Positions 43,996 through 51,915 of a DNA stretch of 64,000 nt are shown one piece after another (the stretch's first letter is position 1; every line of letters starts with the position of its first letter). The notes beneath the pieces were generated by a model. The model made no database searches. It saw only the letters and a program-made list of their open reading frames with translations, and was not told the DNA's origin. The translations under genes and the position numbers were made by a program. Origin of the DNA: Siminovitchia acidinfaciens (GTDB taxonomy: Bacteria > Bacillota > Bacilli > Bacillales > Bacillaceae_C); assembly GCF_003605385.1 (NCBI RefSeq), contig NZ_QYTV02000007.1, positions 1 to 64,000 of the forward strand. Reading direction: 5' to 3'.

Positions 43996-45345
43996 CTACT
44001 TTCGCTGCTTCTGGAACTCATCCAGAAACTTCGTCGTGTACTCGCCCTTTTTAAAATCGGCATTTTCCATAATGTCATATAGCAGCGGACGATTTGTCGT
44101 GATTCCTTCAACCTCCAGCTGTCCAAGCGCTTCCTTCATTTTCTCGATGGCCTGGCTTCGGTCCTCTCCGTAAACAATGACCTTTCCAATCATCGGATCA
44201 TAAAAAGGTGACACTTTCGTTCCTTCTTCAATCCCGAAATCAAGTCTTGCTTTTTCCGGTAAAACGAGACGCTTGATTGTCCCCGGTGAAGGAAAATATG
44301 TCTTCGGATCTTCCGCATACAAGCGGCATTCAATTGCGTGTCCGTCCTTATTTATGTTTGACTGTTCGAATGGAAGCTTCTCGCCAGCAGCCAATTGAAG
44401 CTGCAGCTCCACCAGATCCAAACCGGTGATTTCCTCGGTAACAGGATGCTCGACCTGAAGGCGCGTGTTCATTTCCAGGAAGTAAAAGTTTTTCTCCCCA
44501 TCGAAAATGAACTCCATCGTACCGACATTCGTATAGCCGATATGCTGTACACCGCGGACCGCTGTTTCCAGCAGTTTTTTTCTCAATTCTTCGTCCAAAT
44601 AAGGAGAAGGGCTTTCCTCCACCACTTTTTGGTTTCTCCGTTGGACGGAACATTCCCGTTCAAACAAGTGAATGACATTTCCATGTTCGTCAGCTGCGAT
44701 TTGCACTTCGATATGGCGCGGCTCATTGATCCATTTTTCCAAAAATAGGGATCCGTCTCCAAAAAATGTCTCGGCACTCTGTTTGGTGGAATCAAACGCC
44801 TTGGTAAGCTCATCAGCATTTTCAACAAGCTTCATGCCGATTCCGCCTCCGCCTGCGCTTGCCTTCAGCATGAGCGGATATCCGATTTCTTCAGCAAGCT
44901 CTACCGCTTCTTCTACCGAATTCAACCTGCCGTCCGATCCAGGCACAACTGGGACTCCGGCCTGCTCCATTTGGGAGCGAGCTTCCAGTTTGCTTCCCAT
45001 CAATTCAATCGCTTTGGCAGTCGGCCCGATGAACGTGATTCCTTCTTCTTCACAGCGGCGCACAAATGCGGCATTTTCTGATAGAAAACCATATCCCGGA
45101 TGGATAGCATCAGAATTTGTTTCTTTGGCTGCCTGGATGATGTTTTCAACCTCTAGATAGCTTTTCTTTGCCTGCGCTGGTCCGACACAGACAGCTGTCG
45201 TTGCCTCTTTGACGAACGGCATCGCTGCATCCGCCTCCGAATAGACGGCAACAGTTTCAATGCCTAGCCGGTGGCATGTCTTAATGATTCTCCTGGCAAT
45301 TTCACCTCTGTTGGCTATTAACACTCTTTTAAAAAGCACTGACAT
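43996..45345 (-). CDS. Biotin carboxylase (AccC family)
   Basis: 449 residues, ATP-grasp enzyme that carboxylates biotin on a carrier protein. Marks in order: LIANRGEIARRIIKTCHRLG, AIHPGYGFLSENAAF, the ATP-grasp lid KASAGGGGIGMKLV (about residue 160), ECSVQRRNQKVVEESPSP, FLEMNTRLQVEHPVTEEITG (about 280). Gene position between a dedicated short carrier gene and pxpA indicates it serves the Pxp-type enzyme rather than acetyl-CoA carboxylase; no carboxyltransferase of the AccA/AccD type is present. AAGGAGA is close to the ATG, so a GTG two codons later may be used. Confidence 0.87.
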   Translation of the reverse strand: MSVLFKRVLIANRGEIARRIIKTCHRLGIETVAVYSEADAAMPFVKEATTAVCVGPAQAKKSYLEVENIIQAAKETNSDAIHPGYGFLSENAAFVRRCEEEGITFIGPTAKAIELMGSKLEARSQMEQAGVPVVPGSDGRLNSVEEAVELAEEIGYPLMLKASAGGGGIGMKLVENADELTKAFDSTKQSAETFFGDGSLFLEKWINEPRHIEVQIAADEHGNVIHLFERECSVQRRNQKVVEESPSPYLDEELRKKLLETAVRGVQHIGYTNVGTMEFIFDGEKNFYFLEMNTRLQVEHPVTEEITGLDLVELQLQLAAGEKLPFEQSNINKDGHAIECRLYAEDPKTYFPSPGTIKRLVLPEKARLDFGIEEGTKVSPFYDPMIGKVIVYGEDRSQAIEKMKEALGQLEVEGITTNRPLLYDIMENADFKKGEYTTKFLDEFQKQRK

Positions 45346-45369
45346 GTCTCCTTTGCAATACAGGTTGAT

Positions 45370-45609
45370 TTATTTCAAGATGGCAATTTCCTGGCCGGCG
45401 TCCAAAAGCTGCTCATCATCAGCCAAAAAGCGTTCAATGACGCCGTCCGCTTCCGCTTTGATCTCATAGTAGTTTTTCATGACTTCGACCAGTCCGATGA
45501 TGTCCCCTGCTTTGACTGTGTCACCCTCATTGAAGTACACTTCTTTGTCCGGCGACGGCTTCCTGTAAAATACTCCCGGAATTGGTGAAACGATTGTTTT
45601 TTCTTCCAT
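45370..45609 (-). CDS. Minimal biotin carboxyl carrier protein
   Basis: 79 residues, essentially only the biotinyl domain: PIPGVFYRKPSPDKEVYF, then GDTVKAGDIIGLVEVMKNYY with the biotin lysine in VEVMKNYYEI (about residue 45), then ADGVIERFLADDEQLLDAGQ. The usual AMKM-type motif reads VMKN. It lacks the long Ala/Pro-rich N-terminus of AccB from fatty-acid synthesis, so it should not dock to AccD. It lies between accC and pxpC copy 2, two bases from the latter, and probably shuttles carboxyl groups from AccC to PxpC. Confidence 0.85.
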   Translation of the reverse strand: MEEKTIVSPIPGVFYRKPSPDKEVYFNEGDTVKAGDIIGLVEVMKNYYEIKAEADGVIERFLADDEQLLDAGQEIAILK

Positions 45610-45611
45610 GG

Positions 45612-46601
45612 TTAGACCTCCTGTTGTTGTGAGTTGACTTGTTCCCTTATCTGATGGATCTTATCTTTTTCAGTTTTTCTCGCTTCAAGCGCCTCGTCAA
45701 TGGTCACCGAAATAAACCGCACTTTTTCATTTGTCTTCGCCTGGGCCATTCTGTTCAAATCCGGGCTGATAATCGTGGCAATCGTCGCATATCCGCCGCC
45801 TGTAACAGCATCATTGAGCAAGGCGATCGGTTCGACTCCGTCCGGCACTTGAATGGATCCGATCGGATAACCCAAATCCACCACATTCGAAGGGTTGCTT
45901 CCAGCGCCAAAAGGTTGCTCCCTTTCCACGAAATTCAAACGTTCCCCCTTAAAGCGGTATCCGACACGGTTTGCTTCAGGCGTGACCGTCCAATCCAACG
46001 AAAGGAAACGTTCTTTACTTTCCTCTGTCAAACGGTAACTGCATAGACCCATGATGACTCGGATTTCATGATTTTTGGAAAAACTAGGGATCAATTCTTC
46101 CGGGATACGAGTGCCGGCTTTTACTTGCTGTTTGATATCATTTCCAATATTCAGCTCATCATTTGCCTGCAGGGCACGTCCTTCCAAACCGCCAATCCCG
46201 CATAATGTATAGGTTGATCTTGATTCCATGATCAATGGAACATCGATTCCACCTTGTACCGCAAGATAGACTCTTGCTCCTCCTTTGACAAAGTCGAAAG
46301 ACAGGGTATCACCCGCCTTGATTTGTAACGTTTGCCACATTGGAACGGATTCTCCGTTGATTTTTGGCGGAATTTCTCCGCCTGTCAGGGCGATGACCGC
46401 ATCCTGTTCAAATTCAAGGACAGGTCCCATATATGTAATTTCCAACGACGCCGCACCATCGTTATTTCCGACAAGAAGGTTGCCCGCTGCATATGAATAT
46501 TTGTCCATCGCTCCGGAAGGAGGCATCCCGACTTCATAATGCCCAATCCGCCCAACATCTTGTACTGTCGTTTGCAAACCGGGGTTTTTCACTTTTATCA
46601 T
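45612..46601 (-). CDS. PxpC/KipA-family carboxyltransferase-like subunit (copy 2)
   Basis: 329 residues, collinear with copy 1 at 30180. Segments: VKNPGLQTTVQDVGRIGHYE, PPSGAMDKYSYAAGNLLVGN, then REQPFGAGSNPSNVVDLGYP and NDAVTGGGYATIATIISPDL near residue 265. Members of this family are often annotated biotin-dependent carboxyltransferase; this copy actually has a carrier and a biotin carboxylase beside it, which supports a biotin-dependent reaction. Its start overlaps the pxpB copy 2 stop by four bases (ATGA). Confidence 0.85.
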   Translation of the reverse strand: MIKVKNPGLQTTVQDVGRIGHYEVGMPPSGAMDKYSYAAGNLLVGNNDGAASLEITYMGPVLEFEQDAVIALTGGEIPPKINGESVPMWQTLQIKAGDTLSFDFVKGGARVYLAVQGGIDVPLIMESRSTYTLCGIGGLEGRALQANDELNIGNDIKQQVKAGTRIPEELIPSFSKNHEIRVIMGLCSYRLTEESKERFLSLDWTVTPEANRVGYRFKGERLNFVEREQPFGAGSNPSNVVDLGYPIGSIQVPDGVEPIALLNDAVTGGGYATIATIISPDLNRMAQAKTNEKVRFISVTIDEALEARKTEKDKIHQIREQVNSQQQEV

Positions 46602-47467
46602 GCGTACAACCTCCTTAGCACTTCTTCAGAAAACGCTTTCGGATTTTCAAGCACTTGTTTCGGAGTAAAAGTGATATCCTTTGTCAGATAGCGGAACGTT
46701 CCTTCTTCCACTTCTTTTCTGATTGAATCGTACTCTTCTCTCGTCACACTCCGATATCTGAAGATGTCTCCCTGTTGCGGGAAAGTCATCGTACCTTGGA
46801 AATCGTGCAGCTTGCTGTCTTTTTCAAAAATAGGTGCTGCAGCAATTCCAAATAGCTGGTAGCCTCCGGCTCCGTCTACCGGATAAATAACCGTGAATGC
46901 TCCACCCAGTCCGAAAGCCCTTTCAGGAGTGAATGTACGGGGGCGGACATATTTAGGTGCTTCGATCTGCTGCTCACGCGGAACCATCTGATAGCACCAT
47001 GGAAGCCCCGGAACAAATCCGATCATTGTAACAAGATACGGAGACCCCGTCATTGCCTCAATTAATGCATCGGTTGAATCAAACCCGTTGATTCTCGCTG
47101 TGTATTCCAAGTCAGTAGCATTCGGATCCTGATGCCGGTCCCTGAAACGCATCAACGCTTCGTGCGTCCATGGATCTTCGAATAAAACAGGTACATCCAC
47201 CATTCTCGAAGATAATTCAAAGTCATCGATGGATATCGTTTGCTCCAGATCTTTCAACTTTGAAATCAGCTTGTCCGGATGGATTTTTTCAGGTTCAAAC
47301 CGGACCATATAAGAAGCGTTTGAAGGACAAATATCCAAAATACCCGGAATCTCTTCTTCTTTTAATTGTTTTGTGATCGCCATTGCCTGGAAGTTTACTT
47401 CGAGGCTCATCTCTTCTGCCAATTCGACAAAAATAAACTCATCTCCGCCGTATTCGTAACGGGTCAT
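46598..47467 (-). CDS. PxpB/KipI-family subunit (copy 2)
   Basis: 289 residues. RYEYGGDEFIFVELAEEMSL at the N-terminus, then SPYLVTMIGFVPGLPWCYQM (about residue 143) and TFTPERAFGLGGAFTVIYPV, matching the KipI/PxpB family. It is the first gene of the operon pxpB-pxpC-accB-accC-pxpA and sits about 34 bases behind the predicted start site of a sigma-54 promoter. ATG 47467 has AGGTGA at proper spacing; an in-frame ATG six codons earlier would lie before that site. Confidence 0.85.
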   Translation of the reverse strand: MTRYEYGGDEFIFVELAEEMSLEVNFQAMAITKQLKEEEIPGILDICPSNASYMVRFEPEKIHPDKLISKLKDLEQTISIDDFELSSRMVDVPVLFEDPWTHEALMRFRDRHQDPNATDLEYTARINGFDSTDALIEAMTGSPYLVTMIGFVPGLPWCYQMVPREQQIEAPKYVRPRTFTPERAFGLGGAFTVIYPVDGAGGYQLFGIAAAPIFEKDSKLHDFQGTMTFPQQGDIFRYRSVTREEYDSIRKEVEEGTFRYLTKDITFTPKQVLENPKAFSEEVLRRLYA

Positions 47468-47510
47468 CAACACTTCACCTCTCATTTGCTCTTTCTGTCA
47501 TGAAATTAAT

Positions 47511-47528
47511 TTGCAATATCTGTGCCAA
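47511..47528 (-). promoter_or_regulatory. Sigma-54 (-24/-12) promoter of the pxpB2 operon
   Basis: Minus strand TTGGCAC-AGATA-TTGCAA. Against YTGGCACG-N4-TTGCW only the base after GGCAC differs, and the GG-GC spacing is exact. Expected transcription start near 47501, 34 bases before the pxpB2 ATG. A sigma-54 activator is encoded 13 kb away in the same island. Confidence 0.85.
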
Positions 47529-47580
47529 TGATCTGAAAGTGATATCCATTGGTATTTTCAGTCTCTTTTGTTAATTAATC

Positions 47581-47615
47581 TTTCAAAAATGAAATTTTTT
47601 GTTTCGTTATTGAAA
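47581..47615. promoter_or_regulatory. Candidate activator-binding array (TTTCA/TGAAA half-sites)
   Basis: TTTCA-AAAA-TGAAA (47581-47594) and TTTCGTTATTGAAA (47602-47615) lie 50-90 bases upstream of the -24 box. A further CTGAAA..TTTCAG pair (47533-47561) lies closer, and an AATCATCAG/CTGGCTGATT pair at about 47618-47646. Position suits upstream activating sites for the activator; function is inferred. The rest of 47647-47914 shows no gene. Confidence 0.4.
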
Positions 47616-47914
47616 TTAATCATCAGGGAAACTAGTCTGGCTGATTGTAAGATTGATTTTTTACGGCGATCAAATAAATAGCAAATTGATGCAAATATCA
47701 TAGAATAAACTCGAAAAATCCCCTTTCGGACACGGTTCGCCAGGTTTTTACAAAGAACCATATTTAGAAAACCTTGGGCTATATCCGTCAATTACTAATG
47801 GAATTGGGTGCCAGCACGCAGGATTAGGGTTTAATAAATCCATTTTAAAAACTTTTAACAATAATGAACTTTTTTACCCTATGATTACTCTTATAGATAA
47901 GTGAGGTGGGGGTC

Positions 47915-48442
47915 ATGGGGAAAGGCCTGCTCGTGAAAAAGGCTAAAAAGGGAGACAAGGAAGCATTGCTCCAATTGGTAATGGCAGAAAAGGATGCTTA
48001 TTACAGGCTTGCTTTCACATATATGAAAAATGAGCATGATGCGATGGACGCTATGGAGGATATGATTCTCACATTATACGAAAAAATTGATCAATTAAAT
48101 AAAGCAGGTGCTTTTTATAGCTGGAGCAAAACAATCTTAGTGAACATTTGTAAATCCATGCTCAAAAAGGACAAGAAAGTAATCCTGCTGGAAAGTACAC
48201 CAGAGGGCCAAAGTTGTTATCAGGCTCCTTTTATAAGCAGTGAGCAGCGTTTAGATATCCAGCAAATGCTTCGTCATCTGAATGAAAATCAAAGGGAAGC
48301 CATTCAATTGAAATATTATCACGACCTTGATTACAAAACGATTGCTGACGTAACTGATGTTTCGATCGGAACTGCGAAATCAAGGGTATTCGAAGGCTTG
48401 AAAAAACTGAGGGAACTCTTCGGGGGTGATCGGGATGATTGA
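47915..48442 (+). CDS. ECF-type sigma-70 family RNA polymerase sigma factor
   Basis: 175 residues with sigma region 2 (VMAEKDAYYRLAFTYMKNEH, then DAMDAMEDMILTLYEKI; about residues 20-65) and region 4 (NENQREAIQLKYYHDLDYKT, then IADVTDVSIGTAKSRVFEGL; about 125-165), without regions 1 and 3. Such factors redirect RNA polymerase in response to envelope or extracellular signals. The ATG at 47915 has AGGTGG upstream; a GTG three codons earlier is in frame. Its 3' end overlaps the next gene, whose product is probably its anti-sigma factor. The target regulon cannot be told. Confidence 0.87.
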   Translation: MGKGLLVKKAKKGDKEALLQLVMAEKDAYYRLAFTYMKNEHDAMDAMEDMILTLYEKIDQLNKAGAFYSWSKTILVNICKSMLKKDKKVILLESTPEGQSCYQAPFISSEQRLDIQQMLRHLNENQREAIQLKYYHDLDYKTIADVTDVSIGTAKSRVFEGLKKLRELFGGDRDD

Positions 48443-49718
48443 TTTTGACAAACTGTTAAATAAAGAAAAAAAACGCCTGGACGCTATCAGCGCACCGGAA
48501 GAACTGGAGTCAAGACTGAGGAGCACTTTACAAACTGTCCCTGATAAAAGGCCAAAGCGGACTTCAGCAATTTTGAAGCTTGCGGCAATAGCCCTGGTGT
48601 TCATAGTTGCAACCGGATATCAATATAATGCCTTAGCCTACTATGGGAAAAAACTGCTTGGATTCGATGAAATAATAAATAGCACCTTACAAGAGCTGAA
48701 CGACAAAGGACTGGGCCAAACCATTGAAAAGAAAGCGCCCCTTAGAGATGGGACTACTCTTACAATCGACGGAATCATGACAGATTCAAACCAGATGATC
48801 ATGTATTATACGTTAAGTAATCCCAAAGGGTTGAACAAAGAAGCTATTGACCTTTTTCAACCACTGAAAATTACCGGGTTCTTAACAAAATCAAATTTCG
48901 AAAGCAGTACTTATATTACGAACGGTGAAAACACCGAAGTCAAAGGAACAATGTACTTTGAACCTATTAGTCCATTTTCCAAAAAACTTACCTTTCATTA
49001 TTGGGAATATGTTGAGAATGGCCCCATGAAAGATGAAAGTATCACCTTCCCTTACGATCCAAACAAAGCCATGCAGACTGAGCTTAGACAAAAAATTAAT
49101 AGGAACATCAAAGTGGACAAAGGGACAATTTCCTTCAAATCCATCACGGCCTCACCAACATTGACAGTGATTGACGGAAAGCTCAATGTTGGAAACTTTG
49201 ACAGAGTTCCTTCCGCATTGGATGGCATAGAGTTAATCGCCAATGGAGTGCCTGTCGATACGATCGGAAGCGGCTATCGATCAGCACTTAACGGTATGAA
49301 GTTTGACCTGCGCTACGATGCGTTGCCGAAAAAGCTTGATTCACTGGAACTGGTGATTAAAGAGTTTGCGGGATATAAGAAACTTGAGGAAAAAATAAAA
49401 TTTACTTCCCGGAAAAATTTTACTGTGGGAAATAAGGATTTGATCATCCAAAACGTAGCAACAACTTCCGAAGGAACGGAAATCACAATTGCAACTGATG
49501 AGGACGTTATGCTAGATGGTGTATCGATTGAAACAAAAAGTGGAGCGATCCCCTTATTGACCACAGTAAACCAAATTGATTTGGAAAAAGAGGACGGCCG
49601 GATCATGAAGGAACGGACCCTGTTGTTCGATACGAAAGACAAACCTGAGTCATTACTTATAGAAGGAATGCATTACATGAAGGATTATAACCAAAAAATT
49701 GAGATACCGGTTAAATAG
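48435..49718 (+). CDS. Membrane anti-sigma factor, DUF4179-like
   Basis: 427 residues. A cytoplasmic N-terminus of about 40 residues (DFDKLLNKEKKRLDAISAPE) is followed by one transmembrane helix (LKLAAIALVFIVATGYQYNA). A large extracellular domain completes it, beginning ALAYYGKKLLGFDEIINSTL and ending in beta-rich sequence (DUF4179/DUF5643 type). It overlaps the sigma gene by eight bases, so the two are translationally coupled; the product should hold the sigma factor at the membrane until an external signal arrives. ATG 48435 is preceded by GGGGGTGAT. A terminator follows. Confidence 0.8.
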   Translation: MIDFDKLLNKEKKRLDAISAPEELESRLRSTLQTVPDKRPKRTSAILKLAAIALVFIVATGYQYNALAYYGKKLLGFDEIINSTLQELNDKGLGQTIEKKAPLRDGTTLTIDGIMTDSNQMIMYYTLSNPKGLNKEAIDLFQPLKITGFLTKSNFESSTYITNGENTEVKGTMYFEPISPFSKKLTFHYWEYVENGPMKDESITFPYDPNKAMQTELRQKINRNIKVDKGTISFKSITASPTLTVIDGKLNVGNFDRVPSALDGIELIANGVPVDTIGSGYRSALNGMKFDLRYDALPKKLDSLELVIKEFAGYKKLEEKIKFTSRKNFTVGNKDLIIQNVATTSEGTEITIATDEDVMLDGVSIETKSGAIPLLTTVNQIDLEKEDGRIMKERTLLFDTKDKPESLLIEGMHYMKDYNQKIEIPVK

Positions 49719-49728
49719 AGACTGGATG

Positions 49729-49766
49729 AACCTGCTTTTTCCTTGAAAGGATAAAGCAGGTTTTTA
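49729..49766 (+). terminator. Terminator after the anti-sigma gene
   Basis: AACCTGCTTT / AAAGCAGGTT stem followed by TTTAAGTTTTTT, 11 bases after the stop codon. Confidence 0.85.
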
Positions 49767-49778
49767 AGTTTTTTGGGA

Positions 49779-49853
49779 TTCGTGCAATTGAAGATTAAGT
49801 TTGTGCAATCCAAGGCCGGGTTCGTGCAATTGTCCCACAGAGTTCGTGCATTT
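49779..49853. repeat. Phased short direct repeats (TTCGTGCAATT)
   Basis: TTCGTGCAATT or close variants begin at 49779, 49800, 49821 and 49843, spaced 21, 21 and 22 bases (two helical turns). They lie between convergent genes (anti-sigma and TauE/SafE). Confidence 0.8.
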
Positions 49854-49927
49854 ATTGATAAATGAATCACATCACCCTTATCATTTTTCTTAAACTTGAT
49901 AATCCTCCGCCCGACCTATATTTCAAA

Positions 49928-50797
49928 TTATGTCCTCGTCTTTACATAAGTTTTATTAAAACTAAAAATGAGCCAAATGAAAGCCACTGTTATCACCAAG
50001 GCTGCCACAATGACCACCGGCAGCGAAACCATCAACGAATTGGCCAGAAATACAACAATCGTCTGAACAGCGATGGCCGCCATGATTAAGCACATCAATA
50101 GGTTCAGCCATTTTTCACTGATCAATCCCGTTAATTTTCCGCCAATCACCGCTCCTATAACACCGCTGATTCCAAGCGGCACAATGACATCCATGCGAAT
50201 ATATTCCCCGCTCAGCTTCCCCAATATGGTCCCTACGCACAGCATCCCACCGACAACCATGCCGGTCCCCACTGCCTGCCTGATTGATAACCGGAACAAC
50301 CGAAGGAATATCGGCATATACAGGAACCCGGCAGCGACACCGATCATGCCGCCGACCATCCCGACAATCACACTAAGAAAGACAGAAGTGAAGTATGGAA
50401 ATTGATCATCTACTTCAACTTCTTTATTGCGGCTTGGCAAAATAATCGCCACTGCAGCAAGCAATGCAAAGATGGCAAATATTCCTTGAAGTACATTGTC
50501 GTTGAATGAATTGGCTAGTAAAGATGAAATCAGACTTGAAATCACTGCAGGAATGCCAAAATATATAACGATTTTATTGACAACAAGCTTGTTTAGCCAA
50601 AAATAGATTGCACCTGAAATTGTTGTAAATAGTGTATAAAATGCCGTTGTCGTCACAATTTGTTTCATGTCCAACTTCAACTGAAAAACGGCTGAAAGCA
50701 GAATGAGCATACTCGTTACAATAATGCTGCCTCCAACCGACACCATTCCCGAAATGATGCCCGCGAATAAACCGATAAAAAAGGCTAAGGTCCACAT
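49928..50797 (-). CDS. TauE/SafE-family membrane exporter
   Basis: 289 residues with about eight hydrophobic segments. It starts TLAFFIGLFAGIISGMVSVG, with the first conserved G-rich repeat GMVSVGGSIIVTSML (about residues 18-32) and the second GMVGGMIGVAAGFLYMPIFL (about 147-166), the internal duplication typical of this family. Members export sulfite, sulfoacetate or other organic anions. ATG 50797 has TAGGTGG six bases upstream; an upstream in-frame start is poorer. It follows the molybdate regulator gene on the same strand. The substrate is unknown. Confidence 0.8.
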   Translation of the reverse strand: MWTLAFFIGLFAGIISGMVSVGGSIIVTSMLILLSAVFQLKLDMKQIVTTTAFYTLFTTISGAIYFWLNKLVVNKIVIYFGIPAVISSLISSLLANSFNDNVLQGIFAIFALLAAVAIILPSRNKEVEVDDQFPYFTSVFLSVIVGMVGGMIGVAAGFLYMPIFLRLFRLSIRQAVGTGMVVGGMLCVGTILGKLSGEYIRMDVIVPLGISGVIGAVIGGKLTGLISEKWLNLLMCLIMAAIAVQTIVVFLANSLMVSLPVVIVAALVITVAFIWLIFSFNKTYVKTRT

Positions 50798-50869
50798 AAC
50801 AAACCACCTACTTCTTAGTCCTGACACCCGTACACTCCCGACAAATTTCTAGGAGTGACAAGCACCCGC

Positions 50870-51790
50870 CTATTGTTCGTACACAACTTTCCCCGTTCTT
50901 TCTACTCCATAGCCAAGAGACTGTAGTTCTTCCTTAAATTCTTTGTTATTTAAAATCTCCGTAACATTATCTATTAGATGTTTGTTGGCCTCATTTTTCA
51001 GGATGACCAAATCATAGCTTTCAGTGATGAGAGGAATAAAATCTATATTTGCAACTTTAGCGGGCTGCTCAATGCCAATGCCCACATCTGCCCGGCCGTT
51101 TGCAACAGCGCTCGCCACACCCAAATGGCTTGTCTGGATATTGTCATATCCATTTACTTGATTCCTTGAAATACTGTTTAACCGTAACTGTTCATCCAGC
51201 AACACCCGTGCACCGGCACCTGTTTCCCGATTGATCAGCTTGATCCCCGGCTTAGCAAAATCCTTCCATGCCTGAAGATCATGCGGGTTACCTTTTGCTA
51301 CATAGAGCCCCGCCTCTCGCTCAAGCATGTGAATGACAACAAAAGATTGGCTGACCAACATTTTCCTAATGTATGGAAGATTATATTCAAGCGTATCGCC
51401 GTCAAGCAGATGCGTGCTCACAATATCCGCTTTTCCCAGATACATGGCAATTAGACTGTCAAGACTACCCGCATAGGAACGCAGCGGTCGAATTTCATTT
51501 GTTTTCGCTTCAATCTGTCTTGCCAAAATATCAAGACTGACGTCCTGTCCGCTAATCACAACTTGATGTATAGCCTCTTTGCCTGAACTTCCAGTTTTGA
51601 CCCCTTGGACAGACTTCACTTCCTGTCCCCGTGTTTTATAATTTTCCAGCTCTTTGACGTCTACCCGCATCTGCCGGCCTACCCGAAAAGCTTTCAGCTC
51701 CCCTTTTTTTATCAAATCATAGACTGTCAGCTTCGAGACTTTTAAAAGCTGGGCAATCTCTTCAGTTGTAAAAGATTCATTGTGTGCCAT
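50870..51790 (-). CDS. Molybdate-type regulator: excisionase-like HTH fused to a periplasmic-binding-like domain
   Basis: 306 residues. The first ~55 form an excisionase/MerR-type DNA-binding domain (TTEEIAQLLKVSKLTVYDLI). After a linker, residues 80-305 form a PBP-like ligand domain (VVISGQDVSLDILARQIEAK, then LINRETGAGARVLLDEQLRL) related to ModA-type binding proteins. Such fusions stand next to molybdate transport genes in Gram-positives and probably sense molybdate or molybdenum cofactor in place of ModE. It is divergent from modA, with a perfect palindrome between them. Confidence 0.8.
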   Translation of the reverse strand: MAHNESFTTEEIAQLLKVSKLTVYDLIKKGELKAFRVGRQMRVDVKELENYKTRGQEVKSVQGVKTGSSGKEAIHQVVISGQDVSLDILARQIEAKTNEIRPLRSYAGSLDSLIAMYLGKADIVSTHLLDGDTLEYNLPYIRKMLVSQSFVVIHMLEREAGLYVAKGNPHDLQAWKDFAKPGIKLINRETGAGARVLLDEQLRLNSISRNQVNGYDNIQTSHLGVASAVANGRADVGIGIEQPAKVANIDFIPLITESYDLVILKNEANKHLIDNVTEILNNKEFKEELQSLGYGVERTGKVVYEQ

Positions 51791-51861
51791 AAAAACACCT
51801 CAATATTCTTAATAATTATATTTTATCATTTACTTATGTTTTCAGGCTAATTATAATTAGA

Positions 51862-51875
51862 TATAACTAGTTATA
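51862..51875. promoter_or_regulatory. Operator-like palindrome between the regulator and modA
   Basis: TATAACTAGTTATA, a perfect 14-bp palindrome 41 bases before the modA start, flanked by direct repeats TAGATATAA at 51858 and 51878. Likely binding site of the adjacent HTH-PBP regulator, controlling both directions. Confidence 0.6.
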
Positions 51876-51915
51876 AGTAGATATAATCAATATTAACTTC
51901 CTTAGGGGGATTACG

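Noticed and set aside
43995-44126. Longer start for the LamB/YcsF gene overlapping accC
   Set aside because: The extra residues are an out-of-frame reading of the accC 3' end; the family N-terminus begins at VDLNCDMGES.
47558-47791. Possible 77-residue minus-strand gene between pxpB2 and the sigma factor
   Set aside because: No ribosome binding site and no domain; it overlaps the candidate activator sites.
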